Source of the DNA: Amycolatopsis viridis
GTDB taxonomy: Bacteria > Actinomycetota > Actinomycetes > Mycobacteriales > Pseudonocardiaceae
DNA length: 64,000 nucleotides
Reading direction: 5' to 3'
Assembly (NCBI RefSeq): GCF_011758765.1
Contig: NZ_JAANOU010000001.1
Location: 186,001-250,000 of the forward strand
This document shows, piece by piece, positions 34,501 through 41,534 of the stretch. The notes beneath the pieces were generated by a model. It had not been told where the DNA came from. It saw nothing but the letters and a program-made list of their open reading frames with translations, and searched no databases. Every line of letters starts with the position of its first letter. Positions within the stretch are counted from its first letter, which is position 1. The translations under genes and the position numbers were made by a program.

Positions 34501-36872
34501 TGCTCGCGCAGGAACCGCACTTCCTGGTGCGCGTTGCGGGTGGGCGCCGCCGGTCCGGTGGTCCGAACGCTCGGGTCCACCGGGTCGGTGCTCCCCGCGT
34601 GGATGGCCGGCTCCCCCACCACCTCGGACGAGCGCCGGATATCGCCCCAGCCGTTCCGCGGCTCGCCGAGCTTCCGCGGCTTCGCGGTGTCCACATCGGA
34701 CCGTTCGCCGGACGTCGGCTCCGGTTCCGGCTCGTCGAGCCCGAACATGCGTGCGAAGTCGCGCCGGGCCGCGGCCTTCATCTCCGCCGCCTGCTGGTCC
34801 GCCACGGCGCGGTTGTGGTCCATCGGGCCGCCGCGGCTGGGGGTGCCGTAGACGGGGCCGGGCGGTGGCGGCGGGCCCTGGAGGTGGCCGCTGTGCGGGG
34901 TGCCCTGTCCCCCCGCCCCGTGGGCCGGGCGCCCGTGCGGCTGGCCGCCGTGCGCGGGTCCGCCCGATTGCGGTGGGCCACCCTGGGGCGGGGGGCCTTG
35001 CGGTGGACTGACCGGCCCGCGCCCGACCGGCCCGGGCTGCGGACCACGCGGCGGCTGACCGCCCTGCCCGTAGCCCTGGGGACCCGGGCCGGGGTACCCC
35101 TGCACCGGCGCCGCCGGCGGCTGTTGCTGCGGCGACTGCTGCCCCCGGTCACCGTGCTGGGACGGCGACGGCGCACCACCGGACGGGCCGAAGCTGCCTG
35201 GGGTGTGACCCGCGCTCGCACCGTCCGGACGCGTCGTCGGGCCGGACCCGCTGCCCGGCGCCGCGGGGGGACCGCCCGCGGGAACGGGCATCCGGTCCGG
35301 CCGGTTCACGGGCGCACCGCCGGCCTCGGCGAGCGGAGTACGCGTCGGTGGTCCTCCCGACGATCCGCTGGAGCCGGCCGAAGAGCCACCGGACCCGGCG
35401 GACAGCCCGCCGGAGCCGAGGGCAGATCCACCGGCCGGCCCGCCTGAACCGGCGGAAGACCCCGCTGAAGAACCCGCGGCGGGCCCGGCGGAACCCGCGG
35501 CCGAGCCACCCGGCGAACCGGCGCCGGCCCCGGCCGAGCCGGCCGGTGTGCCAGCCAGAGGTCCAACCGCCGGGCTGCCGGTCGTGGAACCGCCGGCGGC
35601 GTGGCTCGATGTGCCCGCGGGCGCGGCGGCGGCTTGGTGCGCCGGGGTCGCGTCCGCGGTGGATCGCGGCGCGTCGGCCGCCGCCTGGCCGCTCACGTGG
35701 TCGTTCCTGAGCGCCTGCGACACCGATCCCGTCGCGTGGCCGCCGCCGGACATCGCGGGCTCCCGGGCGGCTGACCCGCCCGCATCCGCCGGCGAGTGCC
35801 CATCACCGGCGGACGAGCCGGTACCTGAACTCGACGACGACCCCTCCGGCGACCCGCCGGAGTGCGTGGACGGAGAACCGGTGTCGACCGGCGGCCCGTC
35901 GACCTTGACGTGGGGGGCCCGGAAGTCGGCGCCGACGCCCTTGATCTGGTCCTTCGCGCCGCCGGTGGCGCGGTCCACGGCTCCCGCGGACGCGCCCATC
36001 GCCACGTCCTTGGCCCTCAGCTGGTCGAGGTCCCCGGTGAGGGCGGCCTGGCCGACGGTCGTCGCGATGCCTTCCACCGCTCCGCGCACACCGTCGCGCA
36101 CCGCGCGGTCGGCGATCTGTCCCGCGACGCTGTCCCCCAGGCTCTTGGTCGCACCCTTCGGCACGGCGTGCCCGGCCGCCCCGGCGACACCGCCCGCCAC
36201 ACCACTGGCCAGCGCACCGGTGGTCTTGTCGACGTCCCAGTCCGACAGCTTGCGGTCGCCCTTCGCGACCTGCACACCCTGGATGCCCACGTCCAGCGCC
36301 AGGTTCATCCCGACGTTGATCAGGACGTCCTTGGCGACCCGCTCCAGCAGCTGCATCGCGACCTTGCGGAAGCCCTCCTGCAGCAGCTTCTGCACGAGCT
36401 GCTTGAAGACCATCTGCACGGCCACGCGGGTGGCCATCTGCGCGGGCACGATGCCCGCCGAGGAGAGGCCGACCGTGACCACCGCGGCCGCGATCAGCGC
36501 CGCGATCTGGATCGCCAGGATCACCAGCGAGGCGATGATCATGTACTTCGTGTACTCGACGTCGAGGGCGGTCGAGTCGGCCGATTGCGCCAGTGCCTGG
36601 CACGCCCCGGCCAGGTTGCCGAAATAGGCCTCGTCGCCGGTGACGAACTTGTCCCACATCTTCTGGAACCCGATCGCCGGCTGGCCGGTCCAGGTGCTCA
36701 GCGCCTCCGCCGCGGCCCCGTTGGCCTTGTCCACCACGGGCCCGAGCGCGTCCCGGGCCGCCAGCCACGCGTCGCGGACCTCGCGCAGCTTGTCCTCGTC
36801 GCCCTCCGGCCAGTGCTCGCCGACGACGATGGGCAGCAGCCACTTGACCTCGCTGGGGAACTCCATCCCCAT
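31503..36872 (-). CDS. Giant ESX-type polymorphic toxin with two papain-fold (glutamine deamidase-like) domains
   Basis: The 1789-residue protein has a CpnT/WXG100-like N-terminal helical domain (residues 1-100), hydrophobic helices at about 110-145, more helices to about 330, then Ser/Gly/Pro-rich linker to about 740. Papain-fold domain 1 (about 770-930) lacks its catalytic residues: Ser816 and Phe891 stand where Cys and His are expected, while Asp904 remains. Domain 2 (about 1060-1235) has Cys1107 in HNCTRCVVAYAQRL, His1191 in EPAHVAL and Asp1206 in FIDPQNGG, matching Tox-PL glutamine-deamidase-type papain folds. A 13-residue repeat and a C-terminal region to 1789 of unknown function follow. 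There is no Sec signal; secretion with the WXG partner is inferred. Confidence 0.85.
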   Translation of the reverse strand: MGMEFPSEVKWLLPIVVGEHWPEGDEDKLREVRDAWLAARDALGPVVDKANGAAAEALSTWTGQPAIGFQKMWDKFVTGDEAYFGNLAGACQALAQSADSTALDVEYTKYMIIASLVILAIQIAALIAAAVVTVGLSSAGIVPAQMATRVAVQMVFKQLVQKLLQEGFRKVAMQLLERVAKDVLINVGMNLALDVGIQGVQVAKGDRKLSDWDVDKTTGALASGVAGGVAGAAGHAVPKGATKSLGDSVAGQIADRAVRDGVRGAVEGIATTVGQAALTGDLDQLRAKDVAMGASAGAVDRATGGAKDQIKGVGADFRAPHVKVDGPPVDTGSPSTHSGGSPEGSSSSSGTGSSAGDGHSPADAGGSAAREPAMSGGGHATGSVSQALRNDHVSGQAAADAPRSTADATPAHQAAAAPAGTSSHAAGGSTTGSPAVGPLAGTPAGSAGAGAGSPGGSAAGSAGPAAGSSAGSSAGSGGPAGGSALGSGGLSAGSGGSSAGSSGSSGGPPTRTPLAEAGGAPVNRPDRMPVPAGGPPAAPGSGSGPTTRPDGASAGHTPGSFGPSGGAPSPSQHGDRGQQSPQQQPPAAPVQGYPGPGPQGYGQGGQPPRGPQPGPVGRGPVSPPQGPPPQGGPPQSGGPAHGGQPHGRPAHGAGGQGTPHSGHLQGPPPPPGPVYGTPSRGGPMDHNRAVADQQAAEMKAAARRDFARMFGLDEPEPEPTSGERSDVDTAKPRKLGEPRNGWGDIRRSSEVVGEPAIHAGSTDPVDPSVRTTGPAAPTRNAHQEVRFLREHLPEIADVNVRGYYADGMPAHYRTNSAESVVAFERRMAGLPAEAGPAKLDDPRGRDYLARQLGGEFHQLPDYDSAVREVAGQPVGSRAVLSVDTPDGQRAFGVVHTEHGVALVDPMTNRLADLPPNPSGVHLMPTHTGDGTTLSSRSETTPAAGPARNRIQELLGGAPERIEPARTAADGNAIRSRLEGERPTPAGWNPFQRAQPPAALHEYQQPQPHQGEPHLQPPVHNPYQQQHAPTQQQSPGPAPGQGVKLGKQPAPWSNLAGPSSLHSLPAIHAGTAGVHERAYVADRYPELPNVNPNRDLINATDMGFWHNCTRCVVAYAQRLIGIDAQADPVLPKDIPGTYAVRMKWLEDQLGAEWVHDVGSYDNAIARVSAMPPGSHSVIYVSFKGSDGSEPAHVALAVNAPEGVVFIDPQNGGLMHLPDKPTRISLLPFWSLAESKGQAANPQVALQHRTLNLRLPQAAPPNVQTPRPPVQQFPEAPHTTTPVQQFPEAPHTTTPVQQFPEAPHTTTPLQHGSAIPTVPDVPGPSAPVHHAQQPPHPQAPGRAGDVPDGAAPRPEPPSEPDRPRTEPEPPRGDGTLVVDGRTMRVEDAFQQLLDEHPELRDAVDNNPAFRHLLLTNLGVLANLITYPDAIPVVQEAWDEQLPMPRFPDHVAGLTPAIGDQPAQPHEPQPAGSAPGSTGGATGLGTGAREAVQPGFDHSRAADPAYSDAYLLDRLDQAAAARRDLDSALGPVAQAVGGTAVPATSPSWADLRQNLAGFDGDASRLTGLAEAGLQVGSPEDAHHAATQLAAAPGVEVLSTDDRLASGGGLDLQVRTSDGTVGAVSVVPVMPPVPGMPAPGGQGHHGRTRKPPVEDPAEVPTPQYFKCFNKTYRVDRDGDGNLTGYLLNVRTGEFEENGAHLEKVLQDELPSHFRALTEAEFIAETERERAFYLRGAGPVFALYATVDGIRTQAAEAGRALTTQEESFIASVQRRTFGMWAAQPEGFPCTSILA
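32955..33071 (-). repeat. 39-bp tandem repeat, three units, within the toxin gene
   Basis: Three units (32955-32993, 32994-33032, 33033-33071) encode three copies of the 13-residue segment PVQQFPEAPHTTT at about residues 1268-1306. The first two are nearly identical; the third has silent changes. It lies in the linker after the intact papain-fold domain. Confidence 0.88.
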
Positions 36873-36875
36873 GGG

Positions 36876-37205
36876 TCAGATCCGGCCCTGGCGCTTGATG
36901 ACCTTCTCGGCTTCCTTGTGCGCGCCTTCGGTGGCGTCCGCGGCTGCCTTGACGGCCTTCGCGACGTCCTTCAGCGCCTGGTCGAGGCCGGCGAAGGCCG
37001 CCACGCAGTTCTTCGCCGCCGGCTCGTAGTCCTTGGCGAACGCCTGGCCGGACTCGTCGTCGCCCCAGCAGGCTCCCTGCGCGGCGAGCGCGGCCTCCAG
37101 CGCCTCGCCCGCCTGCTTGAGCAGGTCACCGGCGTGCGGGAACTTCCCCGCGCCGCTGCGGACCGTGTCCGGGTCCATGTCATGGCCGGTGCCGGGTCCG
37201 GTCAT
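36876..37205 (-). CDS. WXG100-like small helical protein
   Basis: The 109-residue protein has the size and helix-turn-helix shape of WXG100/ESAT-6 proteins: helix 1 (DPDTVRSGAGKFPHAGDLLKQ), a turn with ACWGDDESG (Trp47-Gly48 in the WxG position) and helix 2 from FAKDYEPAAKNCVAAFAGLDQ on. It may be a secretion partner or an alternate N-terminal domain for the adjacent toxin. Its ATG overlaps the YbaB-like stop (ATGA), and the toxin starts 3 bp after its stop, so the three are translationally linked. Confidence 0.78.
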   Translation of the reverse strand: MTGPGTGHDMDPDTVRSGAGKFPHAGDLLKQAGEALEAALAAQGACWGDDESGQAFAKDYEPAAKNCVAAFAGLDQALKDVAKAVKAAADATEGAHKEAEKVIKRQGRI

Positions 37206-37780
37206 CGGTCACCCCGCGTCATCCACGTCTCCGGCATCTCGTCGTCGTCGGTCGTTGGACGCGGGCGACGCGCTACCGGATTCGGTGCGGGCGGCGGCGG
37301 TGGGCTGGCCGGACGCAGGATCGACCGGGATTCCGGGTCCTGCGCGGGCTCCGGCTCGGGGTCGAGGAAGTCCGGGATCTCCGGCATGAGACCGGCCAGC
37401 GACGGGGCTCCCTCGATGAACTCGGACAGGTCGGGCAGGTCCGCGGTGAGCGGCCGGAACAGCTCCGCCTGCTGCTGCTTGACCTGCAGCATCCCGCGCC
37501 GGACGAGGTCGCGGATCGTGCGGGCCAGCGCTTCCGGCCGGGTGCGGTCGAACGTGGTCGGCGCGAGGGTGAGGTCGGCGAGCGTCCCCTGGGCGTCGAT
37601 GGTGACCTTGACCAGACCGTCCGGTGAGGACAGTTCCGCGGTCAGCTCGGACGCGGCTCGTTGCGCCTCACGCAGCTGCGCGGTCTGCTGGTTGAACTTG
37701 TCCAGCAACTGGTCGACGGTCTCGCGCATCGCTGCGTTGCGGGCTTCCTTCTGCGCGCGGTCGTCCCCCGGGGTGCTCAC
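37202..37780 (-). CDS. YbaB/EbfC family protein
   Basis: The 192-residue protein begins with the YbaB/EbfC fold: a long amphipathic helix (MRETVDQLLDKFNQQTAQLREAQ) and a beta segment (GLVKVTIDAQGTLADLTL). It continues with a Pro-rich, acidic C-terminal tail not found in nucleoid-associated YbaB. Such variants are common at the head of actinobacterial ESX effector operons; a chaperone role there is inferred. The GTG at 37780 is chosen over 37825 and 37789 because it gives a compact N-terminus; no strong ribosome site supports any of them. Confidence 0.75.
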   Translation of the reverse strand: MSTPGDDRAQKEARNAAMRETVDQLLDKFNQQTAQLREAQRAASELTAELSSPDGLVKVTIDAQGTLADLTLAPTTFDRTRPEALARTIRDLVRRGMLQVKQQQAELFRPLTADLPDLSEFIEGAPSLAGLMPEIPDFLDPEPEPAQDPESRSILRPASPPPPPAPNPVARRPRPTTDDDEMPETWMTRGDR

Positions 37781-37837
37781 CCTGGCCACTGTAGTTGCCG
37801 GTGTTCGTCCGGACGGAGCAATCACCGTGAACCGGTC

Positions 37838-39133
37838 TCACTCGGCGCGCGAGCGGTGCGCGACGACCAGGTAGCCGGCCGTGCCGAGCAGGTACACCAC
37901 GGTGGCGGCGAGCAGCAGCGGCACCGACCGGCCGGTCAGCGGCACGACCGTGGCGGCGAGGGAGACGGCGATCACCTGCGTGATGTTGAGGAGCGTGTCG
38001 TACAGCGAAAACACCCGGCCGCGGGCCTCGTCGGGCACGTCGTGCTGGATGGTGGAGTCCACGCACAGCTTGACGACCTGTCCGGCCGAGCTGATGACGA
38101 ACGAGGCGACCAGCACGGTCGGCAGGGTCATCGGCAGGCCGAGCCCGGCCTGGGTGGCCGCGGCGAGCAGCAGCGCGCCCGGGATCGCCCGGCGGCGGCC
38201 CAGGCGGCGGACCAGCCGCGGTGTGAGGAGGCCGGCGAGCAGGATGCCGGCGCCGGCCATCGCGGCGAGCTGGCCCAGCCCGGGGAGCCCGGCCTTGAGC
38301 AGGCCGAGGTCGGTGAAGCTGTAGCGCAGCAGCAGCACGGTGAGCAGCAGCGAGATGCCGTAGGAGGCGCGGTGCGCGAGCAGCGCTACGAACCCGGCGA
38401 CGACGCTCGGCACCGCCAGCGCGGCCCGGGCGCCGTCGATCAGGCCGCGCGCCACCGCGAGGAGGGCGTCTCGTGGCTCGTCGACCCGGTCCGGGCCGAG
38501 GCGGCCGCGCGCGAACCGGCGGGCGATGGCGGCCGCGATCAGCGTGGGCAGCATCGCGGCGGCCGTCGTCCAGCCGGAACCGCTGTTCCCGGTGCCGATC
38601 AGCGTCCGCAACCCGATGGCGGCGCCACCGCCGAGGACCGCGACCAGCGAGCCGAGCGTGGTCGCGAGTGCGTTGGCGGTGACCAGCGTGCCTGGCGGCA
38701 CGACGTGCGGCAGGGACGCGGACAGCCCGGAGCCGACGAACCGCGAGATGCCCTCGACGACCAGCGCGAGCACGAACAGTTCGATCCCGGACCAGCCGAA
38801 TCCGACGGCGACGGCGGTCGCCACGATGGCGGTGCCGCGCAGCAGGTTGGCCACGATCAGCACGCGGCGGCGGTCCCAGCGGTCCAGCAGTGCGCCCGCG
38901 AACGGCCCGATCAGCGAGTACGGCAGCAGCAGGACGGCGAACCCGCCGGCGATGGTCAGCGGATCGGCGCCGCGCTCGGGGTTGAACAGCACCGCACCGG
39001 CCAGCCCGGCGCGGAACATGCCGTCGGAGAACTGCGCGCCGAAACGGGTGAACAGCAGGGTCCGGAAGCCCGCCATCGCGAAGAACGCACGGGGCGGGAC
39101 CTTCTCGACCGACGGCTGCGCACTCGCTGTCAC
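37838..39133 (-). CDS. MFS transporter
   Basis: The 431-residue protein has about 12 membrane segments and the major facilitator signature between segments 2 and 3 (GALLDRWDRRRVLIVANL), with a second-half equivalent (RLVRRLGRRRAIPGALLL). The family exports drugs or metabolites by proton antiport; the substrate is not evident. It starts with GTG and is divergent from the yqgE gene across 237 bp. It lies 57 bp upstream of the YbaB-like gene on the same strand, so it could be transcribed with the ESX operon. Confidence 0.85.
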   Translation of the reverse strand: MTASAQPSVEKVPPRAFFAMAGFRTLLFTRFGAQFSDGMFRAGLAGAVLFNPERGADPLTIAGGFAVLLLPYSLIGPFAGALLDRWDRRRVLIVANLLRGTAIVATAVAVGFGWSGIELFVLALVVEGISRFVGSGLSASLPHVVPPGTLVTANALATTLGSLVAVLGGGAAIGLRTLIGTGNSGSGWTTAAAMLPTLIAAAIARRFARGRLGPDRVDEPRDALLAVARGLIDGARAALAVPSVVAGFVALLAHRASYGISLLLTVLLLRYSFTDLGLLKAGLPGLGQLAAMAGAGILLAGLLTPRLVRRLGRRRAIPGALLLAAATQAGLGLPMTLPTVLVASFVISSAGQVVKLCVDSTIQHDVPDEARGRVFSLYDTLLNITQVIAVSLAATVVPLTGRSVPLLLAATVVYLLGTAGYLVVAHRSRAE

Positions 39134-39370
39134 GGCTCACCAGCTTACGGTGCCGGGAGCAGGTGGCGAGGGGGAATTGGGGGCCGGCGCACTTGGTCGC
39201 CTCTCGGCGGCGTGGCGCAGTGTGGCTCCAGCCGGACGGTATTCCACAAAGGCTCTTCTCTAGTGGGCCCGGGGGACACGGAGTGCGCCGGCCACCCGGT
39301 TCAACGGGAGACGGCCGGGCCTTGTTCCCGGCGATGTGGCCTCGTTCCACCGGAGTGAGATCATGGTGAG

Positions 39371-39943
39371 GTGCCAGCGGACGCCGAGGTTGAACCGGGA
39401 TCGCTCCTGGTCGCCGCTCCTACGATGTTCGATCCCAACTTCCGCCGCACGGTGGTGTTCGTCATCGACCACCGGGAGGAGGGGACGCTCGGGGTCGTCC
39501 TGAACCGGCCGAGCGACGTGCCGGTCGACGACGTGCTGCCCAGCTGGGGACGGCACGTGGTGGAGCCGCAGTCGGTGTTCGTCGGCGGACCGGTGGAGAA
39601 GAAGACGGCGTTGTGCCTGGCCGCGTTGCGTGCCGGGGAGACGGCGTCCGGGGTGCCGGGCCTGATCGGCGTGCGTGGTCCGGTGGCGCTGGTCGACCTG
39701 GACGCCGATCCGGATGCGCTGGCGCCGAAGGTGCGTGGCCTGCGGGTGTTCGCCGGTTACGCGGGCTGGGACTCCGGGCAGCTGGCCGGCGAGATCGAAC
39801 GCGGTGACTGGCTCATCGTGCCGGCGCTGCCCAGCGATGTGCTGGCCGCGCCGGAGCGTGATCTGTGGGGGCAGGTGCTCCGCCGTCAGGGTGTTCCGAC
39901 GGCCTTGTTGGCCACCCATCCCGGTGATCTGCAGCGGAACTGA
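39371..39943 (+). CDS. YqgE/AlgH family protein
   Basis: The 190-residue protein shows the complete YqgE/AlgH fold: GSLLVAAPTMFDPNFRRTVV, GTLGVVLNRPSDVPV, FVGGPVEKKTALCL and GYAGWDSGQLAGEI. The family is widespread; its biochemical role is unclear. The GTG start overlaps a weak GGTGAG site. It is convergent with the SdpI-like gene, whose stop lies 6 bp away. Confidence 0.93.
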   Translation: MPADAEVEPGSLLVAAPTMFDPNFRRTVVFVIDHREEGTLGVVLNRPSDVPVDDVLPSWGRHVVEPQSVFVGGPVEKKTALCLAALRAGETASGVPGLIGVRGPVALVDLDADPDALAPKVRGLRVFAGYAGWDSGQLAGEIERGDWLIVPALPSDVLAAPERDLWGQVLRRQGVPTALLATHPGDLQRN

Positions 39944-39949
39944 GCGGAC

Positions 39950-40381
39950 TCAGGCGCGCTGCACCGCGCATCCGCCGCACGCACAACCCGCACAGCCGGC
40001 CGGCACGGCGGGCGCGGGCGGCGGCACGGCCGCGGCGGCGCGGTGGCCGAGCACGCCACCACCGGCGACCAGGGCGAACATGCCGGCCAGCCCGATCACG
40101 GTGGCGACCAGGACACCCACGGTCCCCGGCATGAACAGGCCGGCGAGACCGGCGGCGATCCCGACCACCCCGGCCACCATGGTGGGCAGCCCGGCGACCC
40201 GGTTCGCGAGCCGGAACGCCTCGTCGGAGCGCAGCGTGGCGACGGTGCGCACCCCGGCGCCGCGGTCGCGCGGCAGCTTCTCCCGCCAGCCGAGCAGACC
40301 GCCCCAGCCGACGACGACACCGAGCACCAGAGGAATGAGCGCGACTACCAGCACGAGGTCGAGGATAGGCGTGATCTTCAC
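39950..40381 (-). CDS. Small membrane protein, SdpI-like
   Basis: The 143-residue protein has about three membrane segments (residues 4-26, 62-82, 88-110) and, between the first two, a segment reading TLRSDEAFRLANRVAG. This recalls the E-x-W-x-x-A-N-R-x-G signature of the SdpI/YhfL family, immunity proteins against the SdpC toxin in Bacillus. The C-terminus is unusual, with a Cys-rich GCAGCACGGC run. No SdpC-like toxin gene is seen. The GTG start at 40381 is 39 bp from the divergent phytase-like gene. Confidence 0.6.
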   Translation of the reverse strand: MKITPILDLVLVVALIPLVLGVVVGWGGLLGWREKLPRDRGAGVRTVATLRSDEAFRLANRVAGLPTMVAGVVGIAAGLAGLFMPGTVGVLVATVIGLAGMFALVAGGGVLGHRAAAAVPPPAPAVPAGCAGCACGGCAVQRA

Positions 40382-40420
40382 GCTAGCGGCCGGACACCCG
40401 GGTCCGATGTGCTGCACGCC

Positions 40421-41500
40421 ATGCTGAAGCGGCTCACGACCGGCGCGCTGGCCGGATGTCTGCTCCTGTCCGTCGCTCCCGCCGCGCACGCGTCCGCCAC
40501 ACCGGTGCGCTTCCTGGGGGAACGGATCGTCCCGCACGCGCTCACCGTCGGGAACTACCCCGTCGGCGAGCTGTCGAGCATCGACTACGACCCCCGGACC
40601 GGGGAGTACGTGTTCATCGCCGACGACACCGCTGAGGGGCCCGCGCGGTTCTTCACCGCGAAGGTCCCGGTGAGCTCCGCCGGTGTCGGCCCGGTCTCGT
40701 TCACCGGCGCCGGGCTCTTCCGGCAGCCCGGCGGGAGCACCTACCCGGAGGGCTCGGTCGATCCCGAGGAGATGCGGGTCGACCCGGTCACGGGCGCCTA
40801 CTTCTGGAGCCAGGAGGGCGAGCGCAGCGCGACCGTGCTGGCCGACCCGTCGATCCGGGTGGCCCGCCGGGACGGCGGGTACGTGCGGGACCTGCCGATC
40901 CCGGACGACGAGCGGATGCGGCCGGAGTCGGGGCCGCGGCGGAACCTGGTGCTCGAGGGACTCACCTTCGCCGCGGGTGGCACGCTCGTGGTCAGCTCGC
41001 TGGAGGGACCGCTGCTGCCGGACGGCCCGGTCGCGACGGCCGAGCACGGCGCGCTGTCCCGGATCACCGTGCAGGCCCGCGGCGGTGCCATCCTCGCGCA
41101 GTACGCCTATCCGCAGGAGCCGGTCTTCGCGCCCGGCGCGGGCGGCAGCACCGGTGTCTCCTCGATCCTCGCCGCCGACCCCCTCGACCCCAGCCGCTAC
41201 CTCGTCATGGAGCGGGCGTTCGTGCCCGGCGCGGGTGACAAGGTGCGGATCTACGAGATCGACACCCGCGGCGCGACCGACGTCCTGCGCACGCCCTCCC
41301 TGGTGGGCGCGCAGGTCCGGCCGGTCCGCAAGAAGCTGTTGCTCGACCTGGACGACCACCCGCTGTCCAAGGTCGACAACGTCGAGGGCATGACCTGGGG
41401 CCCGCGGCTGCCCAGCGGGGAGCGGACGCTGGTCCTGGTGAGCGACGACAACTTCTCGGCGAACCAGATCACGCAGGTCATCGCATTCGCGGTGCGCTGA
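40421..41500 (+). CDS. Secreted phytase-esterase-like (PF13449-type) protein
   Basis: The 359-residue protein has a Sec signal peptide ([20 protein letters not shown], cleaved near AHA) and a beta-propeller-like body typical of the 'esterase-like activity of phytase' family: [20 protein letters not shown], then [39 protein letters not shown] and VLVSDDNF. A secreted phosphatase or esterase role is inferred. The ATG at 40421 is used; an in-frame GTG at 40409 would add four residues before the signal. Confidence 0.85.
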   Translation: MLKRLTTGALAGCLLLSVAPAAHASATPVRFLGERIVPHALTVGNYPVGELSSIDYDPRTGEYVFIADDTAEGPARFFTAKVPVSSAGVGPVSFTGAGLFRQPGGSTYPEGSVDPEEMRVDPVTGAYFWSQEGERSATVLADPSIRVARRDGGYVRDLPIPDDERMRPESGPRRNLVLEGLTFAAGGTLVVSSLEGPLLPDGPVATAEHGALSRITVQARGGAILAQYAYPQEPVFAPGAGGSTGVSSILAADPLDPSRYLVMERAFVPGAGDKVRIYEIDTRGATDVLRTPSLVGAQVRPVRKKLLLDLDDHPLSKVDNVEGMTWGPRLPSGERTLVLVSDDNFSANQITQVIAFAVR

Positions 41501-41534
41501 GAACCCGCAGGCCGGGCCCGCTTACCATGGGCGG

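Noticed and set aside
31299-35447. A long plus-strand open frame opposite the giant toxin gene
   Set aside because: It is a by-product of high GC content; its translation is low-complexity, and the minus-strand frame has recognisable domains.
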